A stretch of DNA of 64,000 nucleotides, from the NCBI RefSeq assembly GCF_002939385.1, contig NZ_MULI01000019.1, positions 1 to 64,000 on the forward strand, written 5' to 3'. Under the pieces are notes generated by a model. It made no database searches. It worked only from the letters and a program-made list of their open reading frames with translations, and was not told the origin of the DNA. The first letter of the stretch is position 1. Each line of letters starts with the position of its first letter. Both the position numbers and the translations under genes were made by a program. Below are positions 56,366 through 63,947 of the stretch, in pieces. This stretch comes from Streptomyces sp. MH60. GTDB taxonomy: Bacteria > Actinomycetota > Actinomycetes > Streptomycetales > Streptomycetaceae.

Positions 56366-56624
56366 GGTGATTGGCCGCCGTCCCGCATTGGAGTCCACTG
56401 ACAACTACATGAACCGGTAGCCCTGTCGAGGCTCCTCGGCCTCTCCTGCGTTGGGGCGTGGGTGAGGCCGTCGGTGAGGTGTGGGCATTACATCCGCACC
56501 CCACACGGAGACTCCGCTGTCGGTGAGCGATGCCTTCTGCGCTCCTTCTCACGGCCGGATCCGCTACCTGTCGTGCTCGTTGTGCCTGGCCAAGCAGAGA
56601 TCCTGCCCATTGATGAACAGGTGC
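56366..56624. other. Gap between convergent PIN-like gene and operon end
   Basis: No gene is supported here. Plus-strand frames crossing this stretch lack ribosome sites and domains. The end of the minus-strand operon transcript must lie here, but no strong hairpin was found. Confidence 0.45.
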
Positions 56625-56852
56625 TTACGGAAGGCGGTACGCCTTTGCGTCCGGTTGTGCAGGGCCTCCCTCGTCCTCGATGGGGAACTGGTGGCCGTGC
56701 AGCCGGTAGACCATTTCGTCTGGCGCAGCCAGCATCCGTGCCTGCCGCCAGGCTGCATCGAATGACAATTGGCTGTCCGCTTCGCGTCGCAGACGAAGTG
56801 CACGCCAGGAAGAGAGGGGGTCCAGGACGATCCGCCACAGCGCGGGGCTCAT
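56625..56852 (-). CDS. Small protein coupled to the operon (75 residues)
   Basis: It starts at an ATG overlapping the stop of the upstream gene (ATGA, 56849-56852). The helical basic segment RIVLDPLSSWRALRLRREAD is followed by LSFDAAWRQARMLAAPDEMV. Not recognised. The tight coupling and plausible composition support a real gene; the last ~15 residues look untidy, so the C-terminus may have been altered by a frameshift. Confidence 0.5.
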   Translation of the reverse strand: MSPALWRIVLDPLSSWRALRLRREADSQLSFDAAWRQARMLAAPDEMVYRLHGHQFPIEDEGGPAQPDAKAYRLP

Positions 56853-57538
56853 TCCTTGCGCCGCCCTTCCGCAGCACTAGAAGCGACGGAGGAGTCGTCC
56901 GGCGAGTCATCGCCCTTCAGCTTCTGGAGCGCGTCGCAGAGCGCGAGCATGGCCCGGTTCTGTAGCTCAATGTCGTTGAAGCCTTGGCCGACCCTTTCCC
57001 ACTGGTCGAGCATGGGCTGCCACCATTCGCCAGCCGCGACCATCCACCGTGCCAGGCGCTGCCATTCGGCAACCTGCTGAGCGCCCGGCCAATCACCTTG
57101 CTTTTCGATCCGGTCCAGCACGAAGAGGTCGGGCTGCTCGTACAGGTTCGTGCGGAGGAAGCGCAGCCGCCGTACCCGTGCCTCGTCTGCCTGCTGTTGA
57201 GCAAGGTCTTCCTGTGCGTTCTCCGAGAGCGCCAGTTCCACACGGGCAGCCAGGCACCGGTACCCGGTGGCGCGGGTGTGTTCTGGGGCGCCGAGCTCGG
57301 CGTTGATGGTGTCCTGCGCGGTGCGCACCTCGACGGCTGGGAAGAGCTGCGCAACCTCGCTGGCCCGCGCTAGGGTCTGGCTGAGTACGAGGTCTTCGAG
57401 ATTGAGCCGGGCCCGCAACGCGGGGCGCCACTCGATCGTGAACGTGGCCTCGAAGTGGATACCGGGGGTCGCGCAGCGGAGCATCCGTGGCTGGGTGCAG
57501 TGGATCGTACGGGCCCGGCGCTGCCAGAACCACCTCAC
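56849..57538 (-). CDS. Conserved hypothetical protein, coiled and possibly SPFH-like
   Basis: 229 residues. It starts at a GTG that overlaps the upstream stop (GTGA, 57535-57538). A beta-rich start (MLRCATPGIHFEATFTIEWR) is followed by long charged helices (EDLVLSQTLARASEVAQLFP, ALSENAQEDLAQQQADEARV), loosely reminiscent of SPFH/band-7 proteins, but no membrane anchor is present. C-terminal acidic/Ser tail. I do not assign a function; it is probably a partner of the large upstream protein given the four-base overlap. Confidence 0.7.
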   Translation of the reverse strand: MRWFWQRRARTIHCTQPRMLRCATPGIHFEATFTIEWRPALRARLNLEDLVLSQTLARASEVAQLFPAVEVRTAQDTINAELGAPEHTRATGYRCLAARVELALSENAQEDLAQQQADEARVRRLRFLRTNLYEQPDLFVLDRIEKQGDWPGAQQVAEWQRLARWMVAAGEWWQPMLDQWERVGQGFNDIELQNRAMLALCDALQKLKGDDSPDDSSVASSAAEGRRKE

Positions 57539-59748
57539 GCCGAATCCCTGTTGAGCTGAAACACCGTGCGGACGCGTGGGTCTACGAGGCGGTCCCAGAA
57601 GTCGTTCGCCGCGTTCGTCTCCCCGTCGACCGATACGTGCTCCAGTGCCTGCATCAGGCTCACGGAAGCCTTGAAGATCTTTTGGCCGCGCAGGACGGGG
57701 AGCAACCCGTCGCGGACGCGGGCGTAGGCGTCGGGATCGGTTGCCGACTGCCTGACCCATGTGGTGAGACGGTTGATGGCGTCCGGCGCCGTGGCGATGT
57801 CTCCCAACAGGTCCTGCAGTGCCCGCTTCACGTCTACTTCGGAAGGGACTTCATCGGACAGCAGCCATGGGGTGGTGCCCGGTACGGACATCAGGGCCAG
57901 GAAGGCCGCGGTGCCGGCCCCGCGGGACCGACCTGACTGCTGCCATGTGCGTACTTCGGTGATGAGCCGCGCCATCCCGGCGGGGTGCTGAGCCTGCTCG
58001 GCGAAGGCTTTGAGGGCCTCAGACCAGGCTGATTCCTGCCCGCTGTTGGCGGCTCGCCGTAGGCGGACCATGGCCATCCTGGCCTGAGAAGAGGTGACAT
58101 CTGGGGTGCTCAAGACCTGTCGGCAGGTGGCCACCACGGTGGTCGCGCGTTCCTTGACCGATGCCCAGCCATACAGAATGCTCCACACCTGGCGGCCGAC
58201 GTGCTCGTCCTGGACGGCCTGGACTAGGAGTGCGCTGAGGAGTTCCTTCTTCACCGGGTAGGTCGGGGATCCGAGTTGGACGAGATGGCCGATGTTCCCG
58301 TGCCGCAGGGTCAGAGCGGCGATGGCATCCACGACGTGCTCATTCGCCTCGCTGCCGCCCCCGGACGTGAGCCACTTCAGCAAGGGCTCGCGCATGACCT
58401 CGTAGTTGTCCCAGACATAGGTCAGGACGGCCCTACCGTAGCCGGGTTGGTCGAAGACGACTTCGTCGTGGCTGCCAACTCCGGCGCCGGCATCGACGAC
58501 ACGGCGGCGCAACCCACGGCCGGCGAATGCTGCACTTGCCGTCGAGGCGAAGCCGCTCCCGCCGACGGCGTCGACGCTGATGATTTGCTGCAGGTCCCGG
58601 GCGGCCTTGGACACTTCGGGCATCGGAGCGGATTGGCGCACGGCGAGGGCCAGGAGAAGGCAGCGGTCCTCCAGTGGCAGCGACGTGTCCTTGCCTCCAT
58701 GCACGGAGACCGTCTCCCCGAACAGGATGTCGAGTTTGTCCCGCCAGTCGGACAGGGCGGACGTGATCCGTTCGGCCAGTCCGGCATCGAGCGCGGACCA
58801 CGATGACGGGACGTCCATGGGGAGCGACGTGTCAGTCAGCCGTTCGTGCTCCCGCCACGCCAACATGATCGAGTCCGCCGTGCGGGCCGCTTCCACGGCG
58901 TCGAGACGGTTTAGCGAAGCCTTGGTCTTGTCGACGGAGTGAAGGTATGCAACCAGGCCGGGGGCCTTGCGAGCCCTCAGCCGGGCCTCCACGACACTCT
59001 GGGCCGGAGGCGGCTCGTTGAGGTGGACGACGTGAATGCCCGACTGGACCGGGACGTAGTGGTCAGTCCAGAGGTCCTTGGCCACATTCAGGACGAGGTA
59101 GGAGCCCAGCTTTTCCAGAACTCCGGCATGCTCTTCCAGCATGGTGAGGAAATCGGCCGCGATCCGGTCGTGCTCAGGGTCCTTGAGGTCGACCTGGTAG
59201 GCGTGGCGCTCCTCGGCGGGAAGCCAGCCCACTTTGGGTGTCTTCCAGTCCGCGTCCAATTTCACGATGTCGGTCTCCTCGCCCGTGTGCTCGGCGAGGA
59301 GGTGCAGGGCCAGGGTGGTCGATCCGTACGACCGCGGGGCGACGATGATCAGTACGTGCTTCCGCGGGTGTAACCCCGCCGGATCCAGAGCCTGCTGCCA
59401 CGTCTCTGCCCATTGGCCCTCGCGGGCGATCGGCTCCTGCTTGATCCGGTGACGAGAAAGCGTCGAGCCTTCGAGGATGCCCGGTTTGCGGGTCTCGTTG
59501 ATGATCTTGTCGGCATGGTTGACGAAAAACTCCGGACGGTTCACCGTGATCGGTGCCGGCCCAGTGTCCGGTACGGGGGGCACGACGAACGCTGCCGGGG
59601 CGGCCCGGCCGGCGCTAACGGTCCCCGTGCCTTCAGGGGCGCTACTGCTTGGGTCCGGTGGACGCGGAGCCATGCCATCCGCTCCCGTCGACGGAGACTC
59701 GAGCTCGTCGGAAGAGTGGCGTGGAAAAGGGGAACGGTCATCGGACAT
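57535..59748 (-). CDS. Large NTPase-like protein with degenerate P-loop
   Basis: 737 residues. A disordered Pro/Ser/Gly-rich N-terminus (1-65) precedes an alpha/beta domain (about 125-300) that begins KHVLIIVAPRSYGSTTLALH. The position and strand order fit a P-loop NTPase, but the Walker Lys is missing (YGSTT in place of GxGKT). Next comes TDIVKLDADWKTPKVGWLPA, then SYLVLNVAKDLW as a possible Walker B-like strand without a clear acidic pair. The remaining ~400 residues are helical repeats (WSILYGWASVKERATTVVAT, QARMAMVRLRRAANSGQESA), as in STAND-like sensors. The ATG at 59748 is supported by the low-complexity start; longer frames run into the cyclase gene. Role inferred: sensor or regulator of the cyclase operon. 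Confidence 0.75.
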   Translation of the reverse strand: MSDDRSPFPRHSSDELESPSTGADGMAPRPPDPSSSAPEGTGTVSAGRAAPAAFVVPPVPDTGPAPITVNRPEFFVNHADKIINETRKPGILEGSTLSRHRIKQEPIAREGQWAETWQQALDPAGLHPRKHVLIIVAPRSYGSTTLALHLLAEHTGEETDIVKLDADWKTPKVGWLPAEERHAYQVDLKDPEHDRIAADFLTMLEEHAGVLEKLGSYLVLNVAKDLWTDHYVPVQSGIHVVHLNEPPPAQSVVEARLRARKAPGLVAYLHSVDKTKASLNRLDAVEAARTADSIMLAWREHERLTDTSLPMDVPSSWSALDAGLAERITSALSDWRDKLDILFGETVSVHGGKDTSLPLEDRCLLLALAVRQSAPMPEVSKAARDLQQIISVDAVGGSGFASTASAAFAGRGLRRRVVDAGAGVGSHDEVVFDQPGYGRAVLTYVWDNYEVMREPLLKWLTSGGGSEANEHVVDAIAALTLRHGNIGHLVQLGSPTYPVKKELLSALLVQAVQDEHVGRQVWSILYGWASVKERATTVVATCRQVLSTPDVTSSQARMAMVRLRRAANSGQESAWSEALKAFAEQAQHPAGMARLITEVRTWQQSGRSRGAGTAAFLALMSVPGTTPWLLSDEVPSEVDVKRALQDLLGDIATAPDAINRLTTWVRQSATDPDAYARVRDGLLPVLRGQKIFKASVSLMQALEHVSVDGETNAANDFWDRLVDPRVRTVFQLNRDSA

Positions 59749-59798
59749 GCGCTCTCTGGTTCCTTTCGATGCGGCTCGGCGCGAGGGCACGGGCACGG

Positions 59799-60602
59799 TC
59801 AGATTCGGCGCCGGTCGATGTGCATCGTTCCGACCGTGTTGATCACGGTGGTGTCGGTCATTTCGCCGGTGAACTGGAAGACGGCGCCAGCCGGGCTGTT
59901 CGAGCCGGCTGGCGACGGCGGCGCAACTGTTCCGCCCCCGCCTCCGAGGGACCCCGGGCTGATGAGCGGTGCGAGGGCTTGCGGTGTCATCTGGGGTACG
60001 AACAGCCAGCACGGCTCCTCGAATGTCTTGCCGTGCACCCGCGCCGTGGCGCGGAGGAAGTGTTCCTCGTCGAGGTCCGGCGTGCGTCCCGCGCGGACGG
60101 TCCGCCGGAACGCCGCCTCTGAGACGACGGCGGCCAGAAAGCCGCCTTGGTGTTCCCGGGCCACGGTGAGGCCCGCGCGCACGACCTGGCTGTCGAGCAG
60201 TCGGCACACCTCGTTGATGGCATCGCCACGATGGTCGGGCAGGGCGAGCGGGCCGACGTGCACAGCGGCACGCAGTCGGATCGCTGGTGCGTTGGCGAGC
60301 CGTTCACGGTCGTACCGGACGAGCGCTATGTGCAGGTGTTCCAGCAGCGGGTCGACCAGCCGTGCGATGTCCTTGGCCGGCATGACGAAGATGGCTCCAT
60401 CTCCGGTGTCCTTGAATGCACCGGGCCGGTCTCGTGGATCCTGCAGTCCAACGTGGGCCAGCACATTGGTGAGGACGTCATCCAGATCCGAACGGACGGG
60501 CGCCATCTTCGCTTCCGGAATCTGGCTGTAGCCCTGCATATCCACGGCCAGGAGTGCCTGCTCCGGTGGCACGTCGACGGACGAAGGTGAGGCAAGGGGC
60601 AC
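59799..60602 (-). CDS. Class III nucleotidyl cyclase with RHIM-like C-terminal motif
   Basis: About 267 residues. Cyclase homology domain at about 14-205: metal ligands Asp21 (LLAVDMQGYS) and Asp68 (FKDTGDGAIF), adenine-code residues Lys64 and Asp123, and the transition-state pair Asn130/Arg134 (GDAINEVCRL). All class III positions are filled, so it should be active and, by the classical code, form cAMP; Pycsar cyclases make cCMP or cUMP with other residues here. A Gly/Pro/Ser linker leads to a tail with FQFTGEMTDTTVINTVGTMH, which resembles amyloid signalling motifs (F-x-G...V-x-x...G-x-M/I). The start is uncertain; I use the GTG at 60602. It is preceded by a CRP-family gene on the same strand. 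Confidence 0.85.
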   Translation of the reverse strand: MPLASPSSVDVPPEQALLAVDMQGYSQIPEAKMAPVRSDLDDVLTNVLAHVGLQDPRDRPGAFKDTGDGAIFVMPAKDIARLVDPLLEHLHIALVRYDRERLANAPAIRLRAAVHVGPLALPDHRGDAINEVCRLLDSQVVRAGLTVAREHQGGFLAAVVSEAAFRRTVRAGRTPDLDEEHFLRATARVHGKTFEEPCWLFVPQMTPQALAPLISPGSLGGGGGTVAPPSPAGSNSPAGAVFQFTGEMTDTTVINTVGTMHIDRRRI

Positions 60603-60707
60603 GCTGTCACCGACCTTTCGGTCACGACGGAGGAATCGAGTGCCCCATGCTGATCGGCCCGGGCACGCTCTGGTGCCCACTACTGGGCACCGCCCGGGTG
60701 CGCCCGG

Positions 60708-61367
60708 TCACAGCGTGCTGCGGGCGTGGGCCGTGATCGATGTGATGTCGTAGATCAGCAGTCCGCCGCCCGGATCCGTCTCCAGCCAGCCCTCTTCCCG
60801 CCACGGCTTGATCGCCGTACCGACGGCGTTGCGGGACGCACCGATCATCTGGGAGAGCTCTTCCTGAGTCAGTCGGACACTGACCGCTGGCTGATTCGTC
60901 GCAGCTGCATCCACGAGCCGGCGAAGGGCACCGGCCAGGCGTACGGGAACACACGCGGTGGCGAGTTCGAGCCTGACGGCTTCGGACTCCCTGACCCGCG
61001 CGATCGCATGGCGTAGCAACGGGTTGAGTAGGTCGTTGCTCTCGACAAATGAAAGGAAATCGGGGGCCGGAATGAGGTGCACGTGGCAGGATTCCGCGGC
61101 GATCACAGAAGCCGAACGGGGCTGCGCATCCAGGACGGCCAGCTCGCCGAGCAGCTCACCAGGGCCGCGTATCGCGAGCAAGGCCCGTTCCCCGTTCGGC
61201 CCCGTCAACGTCACGAGGGTCGACCCCGAAGCCAGCAAGACCACATGGGTACCGGGATCCCCCTGCCGCAGGAGGACGCTGCGGGCCGGGCGCACCCGCA
61301 TGGGGGCGAGGGCACGCAACTGCGACCACAGACTCTCGCCGATCACTGCCATGTGCGACTGATACAT
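60708..61367 (-). CDS. CRP/FNR-family cyclic-nucleotide-binding regulator
   Basis: 219 residues. The cNMP-binding domain (about 10-125) has an intact phosphate-binding cassette, GPGELLGELAVLDAQPRSAS (Glu, Arg and Ser in place). The C-terminal winged helix (about 150-215) has VRLTQEELSQMIGASRNAVG. It has no FNR cysteines. Encoded directly before a nucleotidyl cyclase, it is the obvious receptor for the product and may control its own operon. The start at the ATG at 61367 follows a G-run; a second ATG is five codons later. Confidence 0.9.
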   Translation of the reverse strand: MYQSHMAVIGESLWSQLRALAPMRVRPARSVLLRQGDPGTHVVLLASGSTLVTLTGPNGERALLAIRGPGELLGELAVLDAQPRSASVIAAESCHVHLIPAPDFLSFVESNDLLNPLLRHAIARVRESEAVRLELATACVPVRLAGALRRLVDAAATNQPAVSVRLTQEELSQMIGASRNAVGTAIKPWREEGWLETDPGGGLLIYDITSITAHARSTL

Positions 61368-61410
61368 ATCCCCCCCAAACGTAGGGACCAACCCATAGAG
61401 GGTGAGATTT

Positions 61411-61929
61411 TCAGGAGGCGAGGAAGGTGAGCAACAGGACCAATCCGGCCACACTGATTGCGGCCACGGTGAGATCGACAGCCACCTTGACCGCCCGGAA
61501 CTTTCGGCGCGCGAGGGTGGTCAGGGCGGCCTCACGTTCCGGTAACTCGGTGCAGTTCACCGGACGTGGCGGTAGGGCTGCCGACGAGTGCCTGCTTCCG
61601 CTGCCTCCGCCGACGAACTCCTCACGCCAAACGAGCCCGTCGTCCTTCGGGAAGATGGGGCGCAGGGCCATCAGTGCCGATACCAGGGCTGCCCCGATCA
61701 GTGCGCCCACCAGCGCCACAGCCACGCTGAGCATGCGCGACGAGTTCACCGGTGAGGACAGCGCCATCCCTGCCGTGATCGCAAGTAGGGCACCGGTTAC
61801 TCCACTCAGTGCTGTTGCTTTCGTATCCGCGCGCTGCACCTCGACGAACATCCTGTTGTCATCACTCGCAGGTGCGCCGGTTGTTGTCGAGACGTGCAAC
61901 GGGACGTTCTGCGACTCGGGTTCTTCCAC
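61411..61929 (-). CDS. Pycsar-effector-like (PycTM/DUF5706-type) membrane protein
   Basis: 172 residues. The family signature FVEVQRADTKATALSGVTGA leads into the first hydrophobic helix (about 40-60); a second follows at about 66-90 (MLSVAVALVGALIGAALVSA), then a cytoplasmic loop with Trp/Glu and Ser/Pro stretches, and a last helix at about 148-170 (AVDLTVAAISVAGLVLLLTF). In Pycsar defence, proteins of this family damage the membrane when a phage-induced cyclic pyrimidine nucleotide appears. The GTG at 61929 is chosen for AAGGAG six bases upstream. It is the first gene of the operon; the CRP-like gene starts 43 bp later. Confidence 0.8.
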   Translation of the reverse strand: MEEPESQNVPLHVSTTTGAPASDDNRMFVEVQRADTKATALSGVTGALLAITAGMALSSPVNSSRMLSVAVALVGALIGAALVSALMALRPIFPKDDGLVWREEFVGGGSGSRHSSAALPPRPVNCTELPEREAALTTLARRKFRAVKVAVDLTVAAISVAGLVLLLTFLAS

Positions 61930-62219
61930 TGCCTTCTCCTTGTCGTTGCCTTGCGGCTTGGAGTAGCAGTCTGGGCAGGCGGCCGGAACGCAGCTGCCCA
62001 CCAGGTGGTAGCGATCGCGATCGATCGGTCACAGTCGGGAGCCTGGTTTGGTTTGACCACGAGGCTGCCCGGATCGAGTGCTCCATAGGCGACGGTGGGG
62101 CAGCCAGTGGCGGGTCCACTCGACCGCCTAATGCTTTGAGGCCGGATGAAGCCCCAGGCTGCCGGGTTCGTTGAACGACCCAGGTCGATGCAGAGGATGG
62201 CTCCGTGCTCAACGAAGTG

Positions 62220-62262
62220 CTTACCTGGCGCATCGTCAGGTAAGTCAGCATCTGGTCAGCAT
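62220..62262. repeat. Right-end hairpin and candidate integrase arm sites
   Basis: CTTACCTG and CAGGTAAG form a perfect stem with a nine-base loop (62220-62244), followed by GTCAGCAT at 62244 and 62255. The heptamer GTCAGCA matches the left-end cluster. The rest of 61930-62405 contains no recognisable gene. Confidence 0.5.
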
Positions 62263-62405
62263 GAGTCCTCGCATACTCCGAGGCAGGTGCTCGAGCGAGT
62301 CCTTGGACGGCGATGGCACAACAGCCGGATTCTACGCGGAAGTGCAGGTGGGGAACCTTCTTGCCCAAGAGGGATCGATGTTCCTGAGCATCTTCGAGTG
62401 TGAGG

Positions 62406-62508
62406 AGTGTCGGTGTACAGTGAACAACGCCCCTGACCTGCAGAAAGCTGGCGGGGAGCTGTCTTCTAGGAGTCCAAAGTGCTGCGAACTTTGATCAAGT
62501 CCAAGATC
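62406..62508 (+). promoter_or_regulatory. Element-borne replacement promoter and start for panD (attR side)
   Basis: GGTGTACAGT (-10-like), a CCTGC/GCTGG stem remnant, AGGAG at 62468 and a GTG at 62479 reproduce the host block at 43207-43310 with scattered differences. This restores panD expression after insertion. The start codon changes from ATG to GTG. Confidence 0.75.
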
Positions 62509-62898
62509 CACCGCGCCACCGTCACCCAGGCCGACCTGCACTACGTCGGTTCGGTGACCATCGACGTCGATCTGCTGGACGCCGCCGATCTGCTGCCCGG
62601 TGAGCTCGTGCACATCGTGGACATCACCAACGGGGCCCGGCTCGAGACCTACGTCATCGAGGGCGAGCGGGGGTCCGGGGTGATCGGGATCAACGGGGCC
62701 GCGGCGCACCTCGTGCACCCCGGTGACCTGGTGATCCTCATCAGCTACGCCCAGGTCACCGACGCCGAGGCGCGGTCGCTGCGGCCCCGGGTCGTGCACG
62801 TGGACGGCGACAACCGTATCGTCGCCCTGGGTGCCGACGCGTCCGAGCCGGTACCGGGCTCGGACCAGGAACGCAGCCCGCAGGCCGTGTCGGCCTGA
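62479..62898 (+). CDS. panD: Aspartate 1-decarboxylase (rebuilt across the island junction)
   Basis: 139 residues, normal length. It decarboxylates L-aspartate to beta-alanine for pantothenate/CoA synthesis, using a pyruvoyl group made by self-cleavage at Gly24-Ser25 (HYVGSVTID), which is intact; [19 protein letters not shown] is also conserved. Codons 1-10 come from the element (LRTLIKSKI against MLRTMFKSKI at 43281), codons 11 on from the host. Start GTG with AGGAG six bases upstream. Confidence 0.95.
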   Translation: MLRTLIKSKIHRATVTQADLHYVGSVTIDVDLLDAADLLPGELVHIVDITNGARLETYVIEGERGSGVIGINGAAAHLVHPGDLVILISYAQVTDAEARSLRPRVVHVDGDNRIVALGADASEPVPGSDQERSPQAVSA

Positions 62899-62931
62899 CC
62901 TACCGATCCCGCGGGGACGAGGAGCGTGGCC

Positions 62932-63276
62932 GTGAGTGACATCGAGATCCGTGACGACCGGGACGCCGGACGGCTGGAGGCGGTCGCGGCCGGAGAGGTC
63001 GTCGGGCGTATCGAGTACTTCGTCCTCGACGCTCCCGAGCGGGCCGTCGTCCCCGTCCACACGATCGTCGAACCGGCCCACGAGGGCCAGGGCATCGCCG
63101 GTTCCCTGGCGCGTGAGCTGTACGGGCTCGCGCGCCGGGAGGGCGTCCCGGTCGCCCCGCTGTGCCCGTACGTCGTGAAGTGGGCGGAGCGTCACCCGGA
63201 CGAGGCACCCGCCGCCGATCCGGAGCTGCTGCGCGCCGCGAAGGAGTGGCTCGTGGCGCATCCCGAGCGGTTCTGA
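62932..63276 (+). CDS. GNAT-like N-acetyltransferase (YjdJ type)
   Basis: 114 residues of the short GNAT branch: VVGRIEYFVLDAPERAVVPV, then the acetyl-CoA loop EPAHEGQGIAGSLARELYGL, and VAPLCPYVVKWAERHPDEA near the end. The target is unknown. The GTG at 62932 has GAGGAG seven bases upstream; one at 62926 is too close. It is probably co-transcribed with panD (33 bp apart). Confidence 0.85.
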   Translation: MSDIEIRDDRDAGRLEAVAAGEVVGRIEYFVLDAPERAVVPVHTIVEPAHEGQGIAGSLARELYGLARREGVPVAPLCPYVVKWAERHPDEAPAADPELLRAAKEWLVAHPERF

Positions 63277-63278
63277 CC

Positions 63279-63947
63279 GTGCTGGCGCTCCTGCACACCT
63301 CGCCCGTGCACGTGCCGGTCTTCGACGCGCTGCGTGACGCGGCGCACCCCGGGCTGGAACTGCGGCACCACGTCGACGCCGGACTGCTGGAGCGGGCGCG
63401 GCGGGACGGGCCCGAGGCGGTCGCCGCGTCCGTCGCGGCGGCCCTGACGCGGGCCGTGGCGGACGGGGCGCGCGCCGTGCTGTGCACCTGCTCGACCATC
63501 GGGGGTGTCGCCGAGGCGGCGGCCGCCGGGGTCGGCGTACCGGTGCTGCGCGTGGACCGGCCCATGGCCGCCGCGGCGGTGGCCGTGGGTCCGCGGGTCC
63601 TCGTCCTCGCCGCCCTCGAGAGCACGCTCGCTCCGACGGCGGCCCTGATCGAGGAGGAGGCGCGGCGCGCGGACCGTCCCGTGGAGGTGCGGACCCGGCT
63701 GGTGGAGGGTGCCTGGTCGCGGTTCGAGGCCGGTGACGGCGAGGGTTACCTGCGCCGGGTCGCCGAGGCGGCCGACTCCGTGTCCGGCGCCGACGTGATC
63801 GTCCTGGCCCAGGCGTCCATGGCACCGGCCAGGGAGTCGACCAGCGTCCGTGTCCCCGTGCTGGCCAGCCCGGCGCCGGGACTGGCGGCCGGGGCGGCGG
63901 CCGCACGGCTGGGCCACTCGGGGCCGGCGGTTCATACGGCTGGGTGA
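63279..63947 (+). CDS. Asp/Glu/hydantoin racemase-like protein
   Basis: 222 residues. It begins at a GTG two bases after the GNAT stop. ALLHTSPVHVPVFDALRDAA at the start, ARAVLCTCSTIGGVAEAAAA with the first catalytic-type Cys, and IVLAQASMAPARESTSVRVP late match the Asp/Glu racemase superfamily. At the second position the usual Cys appears replaced (LAQASMA), so racemase activity is doubtful. Confidence 0.75.
   Translation: MLALLHTSPVHVPVFDALRDAAHPGLELRHHVDAGLLERARRDGPEAVAASVAAALTRAVADGARAVLCTCSTIGGVAEAAAAGVGVPVLRVDRPMAAAAVAVGPRVLVLAALESTLAPTAALIEEEARRADRPVEVRTRLVEGAWSRFEAGDGEGYLRRVAEAADSVSGADVIVLAQASMAPARESTSVRVPVLASPAPGLAAGAAAARLGHSGPAVHTAG

Larger units (their letters stand above)
43297..62508. 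mobile_element. 19.2-kb integrative island in the 5' end of panD
   Basis: It is bounded by a 14-bp direct repeat TCAAGTCCAAGATC (43297-43310 and 62495-62508), the crossover core within panD codons 6-10, inside larger ~103-bp imperfect repeats. It contains a tyrosine integrase pseudogene at the left end, candidate integrase arm sites (GTCAGCA) at both ends, a type I-C CRISPR-Cas module with two arrays, a PIN-like protein and a cyclic-nucleotide operon. Parts of it (for example the PIN gene) are visibly lower in GC than the host. No replication or conjugation gene is seen. With the integrase broken, the element is probably immobile unless rescued in trans. Confidence 0.85.

Noticed and set aside
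56462..56965. Plus-strand ORFs between the PIN-like gene and the cyclase operon
   Set aside because: They lie opposite the coupled minus-strand 75- and 229-residue genes or lack start signals and domains.
61990..62045. GATCGCGATCGATCG-type palindromic stretch
   Set aside because: Short overlapping palindromes of common tetramers with no second copy or promoter context.
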